Origin: Thermincola carboxydiphila
Lineage (GTDB): Bacteria > Bacillota > Thermincolia > Thermincolales > UBA2595
Length of the DNA stretch: 64,000 nucleotides
Assembly: GCA_016841725.1 (NCBI GenBank)
Contig: JAENYP010000004.1
Coordinates: 124,001 to 188,000 of the forward strand
Direction of reading: 5' to 3'
Shown in pieces: positions 24,924-34,591 of the stretch. How positions within the stretch are numbered: the stretch's first letter is position 1; the number at the start of each line of letters is the position of its first letter. Below the pieces are notes generated by a model. It had not been told where the DNA came from. It did not search any database and saw only the letters and a list, made by a program, of their open reading frames with translations. Position numbers and translations under genes: made by a program.

Positions 24924-26804
24924 ATGAAAAATAGCAGCCTGTTCAAGATTAAACTAAAGGGGAAGATTACGGCGTTATTCACTGTGATAACAATGCTGGG
25001 TCTGTTGGCTTTTAGTCTCCTGGTGGTCAATCTGGTCAGGGGAGAAGCCGCCAATCAAATTTCCCAAAAGGTAAAATCGGACCTGGCCATAGGGAACATA
25101 CTTATTGAGGCCTCATATCGAGGGGAATGGAAAGTGGCAGAGGGCAAGCTTTACAAGGGCAACATAGAAATGAACAATAACCTTATTCTGATAAACCTCA
25201 TAGAAAAGCTTACGGGAGATTCCTGCTCAATTTTTCTCGGAGATACCCGGATCACCACCAACATTGAGGAAAACGGGAAGGCAATTTTGGGGACAAAAGC
25301 CCCAACGGAAATCGTGGAACAGGTATTGAACAAGGGACAGGATTTCAATGGAGTCACTAATGTGGCCGGGGTAGAATACTACAGTTCTTATATGCCTATA
25401 AAGGATGGGAAAGGTTCAGTAATGGGCATGTTCGAAATTGGAATTGCCGCTGAAAAGGCTATGCAGTCAGCCAATCAAGGAGTTTATTTTAAGATATTTG
25501 CCCTCGGAGCGGTAATTTTATTGGTTATAGCGGTTTGTGCATATGTTTTTGCGAATACCATGTCCAAACGAGTGAATCTTTTGACCGCATCGATGGGGAT
25601 GGCTGAAGAGGGTGACCTTTCACAGAACATTACACAGGATTGCGGATCTGATGAATTAGGAGACTTAGCCAGGTCATATAACAGAATGATAGATAATATG
25701 CGCAATCTTATTGATGAGGTTTTGACAACAGGAACCGAGGTATCAGGAACCAGTAAGGAATTAGCCCAGAATGCCGAGCAAGCCACCAGAGCTACAGAGC
25801 AGGTAGCCGGAGCAATGAGCGAGTTGGCATCAGGCAGTTCCCAGGTACAGGGGAATATTCAGACAACAGCTGATTTATTAAGCCAATTAAATGAGTCAAT
25901 TAATCAAATTAACAAAGGGGCTCAGGTACAGGCGACCAGCGTCAACGATGCTTCCATGACCATCGGACAGATGGCTGCCTCTATTACTGAAGTTGATAAA
26001 ATGGCTCAAGATCTAAGCAGTGTTACTGAGGAAACCAACGAAGTTGCCAATAAAGGAAAAGAAGCCGTTGAAAAGACTCTAAATGAAATGGAAATGATTA
26101 AAGAATCTGTATTTCAAGCGGCAGGTCAAATCAAATCTCTGGGTGAACAATCGAGTCATATTGGCCAAATAATTCAGGTGATTGATGATATTGCTGAACA
26201 GACTAATTTACTGGCTCTAAATGCGGCAATAGAAGCAGCCAGAGCCGGAGAACACGGTAAAGGGTTTGCCGTGGTTGCGGATGAGGTCAGAAAATTGGCT
26301 GAAAGAAGCGGTAAAGCAACTAAAGAAATCGCCGAATTAATCACAACAATTCAAAAAGGGACTGACAAGGCCGTTCAGGCCATGGAAAAAGATACCCAGG
26401 AAGTTGAAATTGGCTCTAAGCTTGCCCATGATGCTGCCCAGGCCTTAGCGGAAATTATCTCAATGATTAACAAGGCAACCGAGCAAATACATAAAATATC
26501 CGGTGCTGCAGACATCTTATCAGAGGGCAGTACCAAGGCTGTTGAGGCCATAGATTCGGTGGCCGGGGTTACCGAAGAAAACCTCGCTACCACTGACGAG
26601 ATGACCACAAACAGCAAGCAGGTAATAAATTCGGTTGACTCAATTTTCAAGCTGGCAGAGGGTACTGCTGAAACTACTCAGGCGGTATCGGCTTCGGCAC
26701 AGGAGTTAACGGCTTCATCTGAAGAGGTAGCAGCATTTGCCAACAAGCTGGCAGACCTTAGTGAAAAGTTAAAAACAAGCATTTCAGTATTTAAAGTTAA
26801 ATAG
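24924..26804 (+). CDS. methyl-accepting chemotaxis protein with extracellular Cache-type sensor
   Basis: The 626-residue chemoreceptor has a first membrane helix (residues about 16-38), an external single-Cache-like sensor (ending [20 protein letters not shown]), a second helix (about 188-210), a HAMP domain and a long cytoplasmic coiled-coil signalling domain. The signalling tip is intact: [22 protein letters not shown] 24924 is preceded by TTGGAGGGAAG. It sits between two multihaem cytochrome genes, which suggests that it senses an electron acceptor or redox condition linked to them; this is inference. Confidence 0.95.
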   Translation: MKNSSLFKIKLKGKITALFTVITMLGLLAFSLLVVNLVRGEAANQISQKVKSDLAIGNILIEASYRGEWKVAEGKLYKGNIEMNNNLILINLIEKLTGDSCSIFLGDTRITTNIEENGKAILGTKAPTEIVEQVLNKGQDFNGVTNVAGVEYYSSYMPIKDGKGSVMGMFEIGIAAEKAMQSANQGVYFKIFALGAVILLVIAVCAYVFANTMSKRVNLLTASMGMAEEGDLSQNITQDCGSDELGDLARSYNRMIDNMRNLIDEVLTTGTEVSGTSKELAQNAEQATRATEQVAGAMSELASGSSQVQGNIQTTADLLSQLNESINQINKGAQVQATSVNDASMTIGQMAASITEVDKMAQDLSSVTEETNEVANKGKEAVEKTLNEMEMIKESVFQAAGQIKSLGEQSSHIGQIIQVIDDIAEQTNLLALNAAIEAARAGEHGKGFAVVADEVRKLAERSGKATKEIAELITTIQKGTDKAVQAMEKDTQEVEIGSKLAHDAAQALAEIISMINKATEQIHKISGAADILSEGSTKAVEAIDSVAGVTEENLATTDEMTTNSKQVINSVDSIFKLAEGTAETTQAVSASAQELTASSEEVAAFANKLADLSEKLKTSISVFKVK

Positions 26805-26827
26805 CCAAGTATTACGGAGGTGAGCTT

Positions 26828-27793
26828 ATGAGGGGAAAGAAATATATTGTAGTCTTGGGATTATGTTTGTTAACAGTTTTGTTAATCGCAGGTTGTGGAC
26901 AAGATGAAAAACAGGAGGTACAGCAGAGTACTGTGAATTCTGTGTCAGTAAATCATTTTATGACAGAAAAAGACATTGTCCAACAAGCAAATGAGTCAGC
27001 CCATGCTCATTTCTTCCGGGAGATGGTGGCTCTGGGGCCAGAGGGGGTTAAGGCGGCTCATTACTCTGATAACTGTATAGGTTGTCATTCAGCCGTGAAA
27101 ATGTTTGATGATCCGAGTGCAGTACTTAACGACTTTTTTCCTGGCGGTAAATATGCCGGCCAGTTGGAAGGTATAAGCTGCAGGGTTTGTCATGTGCTGG
27201 AAACCGAAGAAGGCATAGCCCTAAGGAAAGAGGGATGGGCCGTATGTGGTGATTGCCATACTGCACAAGGCCGCCCGAAGCTGGGGAGTGCGGTTCATCA
27301 TCCTCAAAACGAAATGATTAGAGGCTTTGGTGTTGGCGAGATACCGGATATACCATCCTACAAGTGTTTTAATATGATTGATTTTTCGTGTTATGACTGT
27401 CATCTCACCAATGCGGTAAAACATGACTATATGGTACCAGGGGTTACAGTTACGGATGACGGAGTTACCCAAATGGATTATAAAAAGTTCGAGGAAGTCT
27501 TAAAACAGGAGAGATGTATAGGGTGTCATCAAATTGTCGAGGATACGGTTCAATCAGTAAAGACTAAACAAGAGTACATAAGTAAAAAGCTGGAGGAATT
27601 AATGCCGCTCTATGAAGAATGGGGCGAAAAAACAGGGGCTATGGACCCGAATGATCCCAGAGTAAAGACTTTTGGGGAAGCAACCACATATCTTACTTAT
27701 GTTGATGCTGATGCATCAAAAGGAGCCCATAATTATGAATTGGCGAAGGCTCTGTTAGAAAAAGCCGAAGAGAAGTTTAATGAACTGCAATAG
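26828..27793 (+). CDS. pentahaem c-type cytochrome lipoprotein
   Basis: The 321-residue protein has a lipoprotein signal peptide with lipobox LIAGCG. Five CxxCH motifs are spread over residues 83-235: CIGCH, CRVCH, CGDCH, CYDCH and CIGCH. The last 80 residues are helical and charged. A surface-anchored multihaem protein in a monoderm fits electron transfer across the wall, probably together with the decahaem protein two genes upstream. It begins 23 bases after the chemoreceptor with GGAGGTGAG upstream, so the two are likely cotranscribed. I cannot assign it to NrfA, NapC or another named enzyme. Confidence 0.88.
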   Translation: MRGKKYIVVLGLCLLTVLLIAGCGQDEKQEVQQSTVNSVSVNHFMTEKDIVQQANESAHAHFFREMVALGPEGVKAAHYSDNCIGCHSAVKMFDDPSAVLNDFFPGGKYAGQLEGISCRVCHVLETEEGIALRKEGWAVCGDCHTAQGRPKLGSAVHHPQNEMIRGFGVGEIPDIPSYKCFNMIDFSCYDCHLTNAVKHDYMVPGVTVTDDGVTQMDYKKFEEVLKQERCIGCHQIVEDTVQSVKTKQEYISKKLEELMPLYEEWGEKTGAMDPNDPRVKTFGEATTYLTYVDADASKGAHNYELAKALLEKAEEKFNELQ

Positions 27794-27803
27794 GAAGACC
27801 TTC

Positions 27804-27838
27804 AAAGGAGGCCCTTATACGGGCCTCCTTTTAGTTTA
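27804..27838 (+). terminator. terminator after the chemoreceptor-cytochrome operon
   Basis: AAAGGAGGCCC pairs with GGGCCTCCTTT across six bases, followed by a T-rich run. Confidence 0.88.
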
Positions 27839-27929
27839 GAATGTTGATAATTGGGCCAAAGCTGAACTGGTCTCTCTTGTTTTTTTATTAGCTATGGTTC
27901 ATCTTCGGGAAAAAATTGCATCCGGACTC

Positions 27930-27976
27930 TTGCCAAAAAATTAAAAGTGTGCTAAATTAGACACGGAACAACGTTG
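27930..27976 (+). promoter_or_regulatory. promoter and possible operator of the first TetR gene
   Basis: TTGCCA (27930) and TAAATT (27953) are spaced by 17 bases. The short palindrome CAACGTTG (27969-27976) lies just downstream, in the usual position of a TetR autorepressor site. Confidence 0.45.
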
Positions 27977-28016
27977 AACGCCGTACAATATATTGCGGGA
28001 TTAAAGGAGTGAACAA

Positions 28017-28637
28017 ATGAGCTTGAAAGAGACCCCCGGTGGAAGCCGGGTTGAGCGAAAAAAGGAAGAGACCAGGAAGAAGATTATGGCTGTTGCCATG
28101 ACCCTGATTAAGCGGCATGGTTTTGAGGTGACTACTATGGAACAGATAGCCAGGGAGGCTGATATTGCCAAAGGAACCCTGTACAATTATTTTCCTGCCA
28201 AGGAAGCAATAATTGATGAATATATAAAGCGGTCCTTCAGGGAAAAAAACCCGGACAGAATGCAGCAGTGCCGGGAAATGCCTGATACCCGGTCCCGCAT
28301 AATACTGATTTTCAGTGAGTTGATGGAAGGTGTACAGGCCGGCAAAGAATTTTTTGAAAAGTATCTTGTTTACCGGATGCAGAACATGGTTTCATTTCGG
28401 GTTGATGAAAGCGAGAAAAGCGGGTTTTACCTGATTGCATCCAAGATAATTGAACTGGGACAAAAAAACGGCGAAATAAGGAAAGATTTACCGCTCTACA
28501 TACTGGAAGACTTACTCGAATTTGCTTTTGTTGAAGTAGTGAAGCAGTTTTATTTTGACCCTGATAAGTTTAATGCCAGTAAAGCTATTGAACAGTGTGT
28601 CGACCTCTTTATTTATGCGGTCAGACCAGAAGATTAA
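28017..28637 (+). CDS. TetR/AcrR-family regulator
   Basis: A 206-residue regulator with a TetR helix-turn-helix at residues about 20-66 (TTMEQIAREADIAKGTLYNY then FPAKEAI). The C-terminal ligand-binding part is not recognisable by eye. ATG 28017 follows AAAGGAGTG. The next gene in the same direction encodes an alpha/beta hydrolase after a 55-base gap, so the regulator may control it and itself. Confidence 0.92.
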   Translation: MSLKETPGGSRVERKKEETRKKIMAVAMTLIKRHGFEVTTMEQIAREADIAKGTLYNYFPAKEAIIDEYIKRSFREKNPDRMQQCREMPDTRSRIILIFSELMEGVQAGKEFFEKYLVYRMQNMVSFRVDESEKSGFYLIASKIIELGQKNGEIRKDLPLYILEDLLEFAFVEVVKQFYFDPDKFNASKAIEQCVDLFIYAVRPED

Positions 28638-28692
28638 CTGGAATGCTTGATTCAAAAGCATCCAGATAATATTATAATAGGAGTGATTATTT

Positions 28693-29484
28693 ATGTCTTT
28701 TATAAAAGTTAATGGGATTAACCTCCATTATGAAATCCGTGGCAGCGGACCCCGCGTCCTTTTTCTTCACGGTATAGGTGCGGACCTGAAGAACCTTGTT
28801 GGTATTTTCAATTCTCCGGTGCCGCAGCAGTTTACTGTACTCGCCTTTGACTACCGCGGTCTGGGGGAGTCGGACAGCCCCGCTGAACCTTTCAGCATTG
28901 CTGATATGGCCGAAGACGCCGCCGGTCTGGCGGCAGCTGTCGGCTGGGACCGGTATCATGTTCTCGGTGCCTCCATGGGAGGGATGGTGGCCCAGGAGCT
29001 GGCGCTGCGGCATCCTGATGTGGTTAACAGGCTTGTCCTTGGAGTTACCAATGCAGGAGGCGCTAATGCCGGACCACAGGTGATAGATAAGCTTGATCAA
29101 ATGTCCACAGCTGAGAAGCTGAAACTATCCGATACCCGGCAAGACGAGGCTTGGGCTGCTGCCAACCCGGAGATGGTCACCCGTTTCGAGGAACAGTCCA
29201 GGGCAGCCAGGGAGGCCTTACAGGCCAACCCGGATTTTTTCCGGGGCTTCAATAACCAGGTGCAGGCTGTTTTACAGCATGACACCTTTAACCGCTTGCA
29301 GCAGATTACTGCCCCGACCCTTGTTTTCGGTGGGCGCTATGATGGCAGTAATCCGCCTGAGATAACCCGGGCGCTGGCTGACCAAATTCCGGGGGCGCGT
29401 TATGAACTGTTTGAATCCGGGCATGGCAGCTGGTATTTTGATCCGGCGGCATGGCAATTGATTATTGAATTTCTCCGTGGTTAA
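28693..29484 (+). CDS. alpha/beta hydrolase
   Basis: A 263-residue alpha/beta-fold hydrolase similar to 3-oxoadipate enol-lactonase and other small esterases. It shows the oxyanion region FLHGIGAD, the nucleophile elbow GASMGG, a likely acid in GGRYDGSNP and the catalytic His in SGHGSW. There is no signal peptide, so it acts in the cytoplasm. Substrate unknown. The base composition of this gene is GC-richer than its neighbours. Confidence 0.9.
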   Translation: MSFIKVNGINLHYEIRGSGPRVLFLHGIGADLKNLVGIFNSPVPQQFTVLAFDYRGLGESDSPAEPFSIADMAEDAAGLAAAVGWDRYHVLGASMGGMVAQELALRHPDVVNRLVLGVTNAGGANAGPQVIDKLDQMSTAEKLKLSDTRQDEAWAAANPEMVTRFEEQSRAAREALQANPDFFRGFNNQVQAVLQHDTFNRLQQITAPTLVFGGRYDGSNPPEITRALADQIPGARYELFESGHGSWYFDPAAWQLIIEFLRG

Positions 29485-29518
29485 TTACATTTAGGAGATA
29501 TAGGCAAGGAGTATTATC

Positions 29519-31414
29519 ATGAGTTTATTGGTACTCGAAAACATAGTAAAAGAATATGGCAATCAATGTGTGTTAAACTGTGTTAGTCTAAGAGTCGAAA
29601 GAGGTGAAAGAGTAGCTCTGGCAGGTCCTAACGGCGCCGGTAAAACCACATTGCTTAAGATTGCCATGGGCCTTGAGAACAGTGATTGCGGTACTGTCAA
29701 CATGGCCCGGAATATCAAGGTGGGATATCTCAGTCAGGATTTGGCAGATGTCGAGGGTTCTGAGCTAACGGCAGATACAATCGTTCGTTATGAGAAGGTC
29801 TCCATACTCGAGAGGAGGCTCAGGGAACTGGAACACCAAATGGCTGAGCACAATGGAAATTCAGATGAAACCTCATACAGGAGATTAATGGATGAGTATT
29901 CAAGACTCCTGATCAAATATGAGGCCATGGATGGATACACAATCGAAACCAAAATACGGAAGATGCTGGTTGGCCTTGGGCTGCGCAAAGAGACTCTGAG
30001 TACTCCGCTGAACAGGTTGAGCGGGGGAGAAAAAATGCGGGTTTCAGTTGCCCGGATTCTTTTAGAGGAACCTGACCTGCTGCTGCTTGATGAACCTACA
30101 AATCACCTTGATATCCGGGCAACTGAATGGTTTGAAGGGTTCCTAAAAAAATTCAAGGGAGGCATACTGTTAGTTTCCCATGACAGGTATTTCCTGGATC
30201 GGGTGGCTACCAGAGTTGCCGAGCTTGAAAATGGTAGTATTTGTATCAGGAGCGGCAACTATTCAAACTACATTCAGCATAAAAAGCAGCTTGGCCAGTT
30301 TGTGCTGAGTGAACAGAAACGCCTGAGGTGGACCATCAGAAATGCAAAAGAAACTGCACAGGGACTCAAGAGCAGAGGCAATATAAAGGGCTCCAAAAGC
30401 AGGGAAAAAGAGGTAAAAAAGCTTAATAAGGAGCTGCAAACGAACCTGGAAGCAGTTAAAAAGCAGGAGCATCTTCACCGGGCGGCGGGCCCTAAAATAA
30501 AATTTAAGAAGGTCAGGCATGTCAGCAAGGACATCGCCTGGGCAGATAATCTGAAGAAAAGCTTTGGCGAGGTGACGCTGTTTGCCGGTGCCGCTTTCCA
30601 TTTAATAGGGGGAGAAAGAATCGGTATCATCGGTCCTAACGGGTGTGGGAAATCCACACTTATTAACATGCTGCTGGGCAAAGATAAAGATTATGAAGGT
30701 TTCCTCAGGCTTGGTGAATGGGTAAGATACGCCTATATGGGTCAGGAAGTACTTTTTGATAATGATGAGATGACCATGCTGCAGCTTGTGTTATCCCAAA
30801 AGGAGATGCAGGAGAGGGAGGCCAGGGACCATCTGGCCTGGTTCCAGTTTTACGGGGATGAGGTTAATAAAAAAATACAGGTTTTAAGCGGTGGAGAACG
30901 TGTCCGGCTTTACCTGGCATGTGTGATGCTGGAGGATGCAGACTGTCTGATCCTCGATGAACCTACCAATCATCTTGATATGCCGGCAAGGGATGCAGTG
31001 GAAGCGGCATTAAAGGAATTTAAGGGGACCATTATAGCCGTTACCCATGATAGGTACTACCTCACACATTGTGTGGAGAAAATACTTGAAATCGAAAACG
31101 GAAAGATAAATACCTATCAAGGAAACTACGAATTCTACAAACAGATTAAATTCGGCACTGATGAGGAAGCTGCTGAAGACAAGGTTTTGAATAATAAAAA
31201 CTACAAAAACAGAAAACCTGATAAGAATGTAAACAGTTTTAAAAACAAAGCCCTGGAGAAAGAGAGGCAGGAGGTTGAAGCTCAGATAATTACTCTTGAG
31301 GCTAAAATTAAAGAGATGGAAGGATTGTTTGATTCGTCAACTCCCTTAGGAAAATATCAGGAATATGATGAGCTATTAAAAGAAATTGACAGGCTGTACA
31401 GTGAGTGGAGCTAA
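29519..31414 (+). CDS. ABC-F family ATPase
   Basis: A 631-residue protein with two ABC ATPase domains and no membrane part, as in ribosome-acting ABC-F proteins. Walker A motifs are GPNGAGKTT and GPNGCGKST, signatures LSGGEKMRV and LSGGERVRL, and both Walker B motifs read LDEPTNHLD. A basic interdomain linker (residues about 255-335) and a C-terminal coiled coil follow the Uup/YdiF arrangement. Members relieve stalled ribosomes or confer ribosome-antibiotic resistance; which applies here is not clear. ATG 29519 follows AAGGAG. Confidence 0.93.
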   Translation: MSLLVLENIVKEYGNQCVLNCVSLRVERGERVALAGPNGAGKTTLLKIAMGLENSDCGTVNMARNIKVGYLSQDLADVEGSELTADTIVRYEKVSILERRLRELEHQMAEHNGNSDETSYRRLMDEYSRLLIKYEAMDGYTIETKIRKMLVGLGLRKETLSTPLNRLSGGEKMRVSVARILLEEPDLLLLDEPTNHLDIRATEWFEGFLKKFKGGILLVSHDRYFLDRVATRVAELENGSICIRSGNYSNYIQHKKQLGQFVLSEQKRLRWTIRNAKETAQGLKSRGNIKGSKSREKEVKKLNKELQTNLEAVKKQEHLHRAAGPKIKFKKVRHVSKDIAWADNLKKSFGEVTLFAGAAFHLIGGERIGIIGPNGCGKSTLINMLLGKDKDYEGFLRLGEWVRYAYMGQEVLFDNDEMTMLQLVLSQKEMQEREARDHLAWFQFYGDEVNKKIQVLSGGERVRLYLACVMLEDADCLILDEPTNHLDMPARDAVEAALKEFKGTIIAVTHDRYYLTHCVEKILEIENGKINTYQGNYEFYKQIKFGTDEEAAEDKVLNNKNYKNRKPDKNVNSFKNKALEKERQEVEAQIITLEAKIKEMEGLFDSSTPLGKYQEYDELLKEIDRLYSEWS

Positions 31415-31518
31415 AGTAAGGTTGTGGAATTGGGAAGAGTAATATCAAGGGATCTGTTTTGGGAACAGTAATATTAACACAGAATTTGATAAGATAATTA
31501 TTATTCAGGAGGGATTGT

Positions 31519-31890
31519 ATGTATCGTTTCTCTCATGTGGGGATAGTTGTGGAGAACATGGAGGAAGCTGTGGGCTTTTATACCGGCGTTTTAGGCTGTC
31601 AGGTCCATAAACAGCACCGGGATGAAAATATCCAATTTACTCTGCTGAAGGCAGATAATCAGGAGATTGAGCTGTTGAAATTTCCTCATGATGTAAAGGA
31701 GAGAAAAGAAGGAGTAATCAGTCACATTGCCTTTGCTGTAGAGGATATAGAAAAGGAAATCAGCCGCCTTAAAGAATCAGGGGTGAAGCTGGCCACTGAT
31801 CAACCCAGAGAAGTACTGGGCGGGATGAAGATATTTTTCTTTAACGGCCCCAGCGGTGAAGCTATTGAATTTGTTCAGTATCACCAGTAG
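31519..31890 (+). CDS. VOC-family (glyoxalase/methylmalonyl-CoA epimerase-like) protein
   Basis: The 123-residue protein has the vicinal-oxygen-chelate pattern: FSHVGIVVENMEEAVGFYTG at the start, a mid-protein HIAFAVEDIE, and a C-terminal Glu in GPSGEAIEFVQ that usually completes the metal site. Length and start resemble methylmalonyl-CoA epimerase and lactoylglutathione lyase, but the substrate cannot be fixed. It is 12 bases upstream of mqnB in the same direction. Confidence 0.85.
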   Translation: MYRFSHVGIVVENMEEAVGFYTGVLGCQVHKQHRDENIQFTLLKADNQEIELLKFPHDVKERKEGVISHIAFAVEDIEKEISRLKESGVKLATDQPREVLGGMKIFFFNGPSGEAIEFVQYHQ

Positions 31891-31902
31891 AGGAGAAACC
31901 AT

Positions 31903-32607
31903 ATGAATAAAGATTTAAACACGAAAACCCCGCGTACTCAGGAATCAGGTAAATCTGACGGGCGTATCCTGGTAATGACCGCTGTCCCTGAGGAGAGGGA
32001 GGCGGTGCGGCGGGGGCTGTGTGGTGACAAAAGGTTTGATGTCCTGCTGGCCGGTATTGGTCCGGCAGCAGCGGCAGCCAACACGGCCAAGGCACTGGCA
32101 AAGGCGGAACATGGGTATAGCCTGGTAGTGAGCGCCGGTATTGGCGGAGGTTTTCCCGGTGTCGCTGAGGTTGGTTCCCTGGTTGTAGCTACCGGAATTG
32201 TGGCTGCAGACTTGGGTGTGGAGACATCGGAAGGTTTTATGAGCTTGGATGAAATGGGCTTGGGCTCAACAACTATTCAGGTTGATACCGGTCTGGTCCA
32301 CCGGGTTATTGAGGCCTTCCGCGCAGCCAAGCTTCCTGTTACTGCGGGACCTGTGCTGACCGTATCCACTGTGACAGGAACAGCCGCCGGCAGTGCAGAA
32401 CTGGCTAACCGGATTCCAGGGGCGGCAGCTGAGGCAATGGAGGGGTATGGCGCAGCTGTGGCAGCTGCGGATTGGAGTATTCCCATACTGGAAATCCGTG
32501 CCATATCAAATTTAATAGGGCCGCGTGACCTGACCAAATGGCGCATTAAAGAGGCTCTGGGTGTTCTGGAAGCTGCCGGCTCGGTATTGTTGGAGGTATT
32601 ACCATGA
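31903..32607 (+). CDS. mqnB: futalosine hydrolase
   Basis: The 234-residue nucleosidase of the futalosine menaquinone pathway removes the base from futalosine to give dehypoxanthine futalosine. It has the purine nucleoside hydrolase landmarks SAGIGGGFPG and AEAMEGYGAAVAA. It overlaps the mqnD start by four bases (ATGA), which supports the assignment. The first 20 residues are polar and variable; ATG 31903 has GAGGAG upstream. Confidence 0.9.
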   Translation: MNKDLNTKTPRTQESGKSDGRILVMTAVPEEREAVRRGLCGDKRFDVLLAGIGPAAAAANTAKALAKAEHGYSLVVSAGIGGGFPGVAEVGSLVVATGIVAADLGVETSEGFMSLDEMGLGSTTIQVDTGLVHRVIEAFRAAKLPVTAGPVLTVSTVTGTAAGSAELANRIPGAAAEAMEGYGAAVAAADWSIPILEIRAISNLIGPRDLTKWRIKEALGVLEAAGSVLLEVLP

Positions 32608-33443
32608 AAATAGCATTCTCTCCCTGTCCCAATGACACATTTATTTTTCATGCCTGGGTGCATGGATTAATTCCGGGTGCACCGGAGCTTGAAGTCACCT
32701 ATGCCGATATTGACATTACCAACAGCCTGGCAGTCGGCTCAGGTGGGCCGGATATTATCAAGATTTCATATGCGGCTCTGCCGTGGGTGTTATCTGAGTA
32801 TGTGCTGCTGCCTTGCGGCGGAGCATTAGGCAGAGGCTGTGGGCCGCTGGTACTGACATCCGACAGGACCGGCATCATTGATGACCCGAACCTGCTGGCC
32901 GGAAAACGGGTGGCCGTACCAAGTGAACGGTCAACTGCCTACTTACTGTTCCGGTTGTGGGCGGCGCAAAAGGTGCCCGGGGGTGTGGGTGAGATTGTAG
33001 TCCTGCCATTTCATGAGATTATGCCGGCAGTTCGCGAGGGCTCTGTTGATGCCGGGCTGGTGATTCATGAGGCCCGTTTTACGTATCATATGTATAAATT
33101 AACCCTTATGGCCGACCTGGGCAGCTGGTGGGAGGAGGATACCGGCCTGCCGATTCCGCTGGGCGCTATCATCGCCCGCCGCTCATTGGATCTGCCTGCA
33201 GTTGCCGGCTGGATTCGGGCTTCGGTCAGATACGCCTGGGCACACCCGGAAGCATCCCGGGATTATGTTTTGAGCCATGCCCAGGAAATGTCGCCAGAAG
33301 TGGCCCAAGCCCACATTAAGCTTTATGTGAACCGGTTCAGTGAGGACCTGGGTGAGACAGGGTATAAGGCAGCTGCCGCTCTGCTGAACCGGGCTTCGGA
33401 AGAAGGGCTGGTGCCCAAGGTAGATTTGGGGAGATTGCGTTAA
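32604..33443 (+). CDS. mqnD: 1,4-dihydroxy-6-naphthoate synthase
   Basis: The 279-residue protein begins with the diagnostic FSPCPNDTFIFHAWVHG of MqnD, which makes 1,4-dihydroxy-6-naphthoate from cyclic dehypoxanthine futalosine. The family has a binding-protein-like fold and acts in the cytoplasm; no signal peptide is present. It is coupled to mqnB. MqnA, MqnC and MqnE are not in the window. The presence of menaquinone fits the cytochromes and respiratory genes nearby. Confidence 0.94.
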   Translation: MKIAFSPCPNDTFIFHAWVHGLIPGAPELEVTYADIDITNSLAVGSGGPDIIKISYAALPWVLSEYVLLPCGGALGRGCGPLVLTSDRTGIIDDPNLLAGKRVAVPSERSTAYLLFRLWAAQKVPGGVGEIVVLPFHEIMPAVREGSVDAGLVIHEARFTYHMYKLTLMADLGSWWEEDTGLPIPLGAIIARRSLDLPAVAGWIRASVRYAWAHPEASRDYVLSHAQEMSPEVAQAHIKLYVNRFSEDLGETGYKAAAALLNRASEEGLVPKVDLGRLR

Positions 33444-33452
33444 TCCAACTCG

Positions 33453-34364
33453 CTAACTATCGCTTTGACTCCCGGCAAAGAAATCAATAGCCTGACTAAA
33501 ATCCTCAGGTAGAGGAGCTTTAACCGTAACTTCGTGTTTGTCCTTTAAACCCGCAAAACTAACTGAGGAGGCATGTAAAGCCTGTCTGTTAATATAAGGA
33601 GAGGCTTTGCCATACATATGGTCCCCAATAACCGGGTGCCCCACATGGGCCAAATGGATGCGAATCTGGTGGGTTCTCCCTGTATCCAGATTTAATTCCA
33701 AAAGAGAAGCATCTTTAAAACTCTGAATTGTTCGGTAATGAGTAACCGCCCGTTCCCCGTTTTCGTTGACAGCCCTCCTGTTGGGCCGGTTAGGGTGAGG
33801 TCCGATGGGAGCCTCTACCGTTCCCGAGGCAGGTGAAACTGTTCCCTGAACCAAAGCCCAATAAATACGTTTTAAAGCCCCGCTTTTTAACTGCTGCTCC
33901 AGAGCAAACTGGCTCCGGGAACCCTTGGCAAAAACTACACACCCCGAGGTATCCCGGTCTAACCTGTGTAAAGGTCTAACAGTGCTCATTATGCTGCGTT
34001 GTTTCAAGTGGTATGCCAGATAATTTGCCAATGTGCCGCCGGTTGTCCGCCCCGTTGGATGAACCAGCAGAGATGCAGGTTTATTTAAAACCATCAGGTA
34101 ATCATCTTCATAGAGCACATCAATTTCTCCCGGTTCCGGCTGAGCCCCGTAGGTTGTATCTTCCAGCATAAGGACACGTAAACTATCCTTCGGTTTCAGC
34201 TTCTTTTGCAGGAATACGGTTTTCCCATTCAGAAGAATTCCTTTTTTTCTGGTGAGTTTTTGAATTTTTCGGCCGGAATATTGTAGAATCTGCTTTAAAT
34301 AGTTCTCGACGGTTACCCCTTCGTGTTCCTTGGAAATATTATATATATCAAAGGTTTTCACCAT
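33453..34364 (-). CDS. RluA-family pseudouridine synthase
   Basis: A 303-residue enzyme with an N-terminal S4-like RNA-binding part (residues about 14-65) and the catalytic RluA domain. The active-site motif is HRLDRDTSGC with the nucleophilic Asp, and RTHQIRIHLAHVGHPVIGD is also conserved. It isomerises uridines in rRNA or tRNA; the exact site cannot be told from sequence. It converges on mqnD with only nine bases between them. Confidence 0.92.
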   Translation of the reverse strand: MVKTFDIYNISKEHEGVTVENYLKQILQYSGRKIQKLTRKKGILLNGKTVFLQKKLKPKDSLRVLMLEDTTYGAQPEPGEIDVLYEDDYLMVLNKPASLLVHPTGRTTGGTLANYLAYHLKQRSIMSTVRPLHRLDRDTSGCVVFAKGSRSQFALEQQLKSGALKRIYWALVQGTVSPASGTVEAPIGPHPNRPNRRAVNENGERAVTHYRTIQSFKDASLLELNLDTGRTHQIRIHLAHVGHPVIGDHMYGKASPYINRQALHASSVSFAGLKDKHEVTVKAPLPEDFSQAIDFFAGSQSDS

Positions 34365-34591
34365 TCCAAGACTTCCTTCCTGAATATCAACAGAGTTCTT
34401 ACGTCAGGTTGACTCATATATTCCCGCAAACGTTTAGTTGATACTGCGGTTATTTTATTGCCATAATACAATATTTATTATCTAAAAACAAGATTGCCAA
34501 AAAAATCTGTATTTCAAAAGGTATTCATGCGATCAGAGCGGAAATATGGAAATTAACAAACCATTCTATTCATGAGGGAGATGATTTGACG

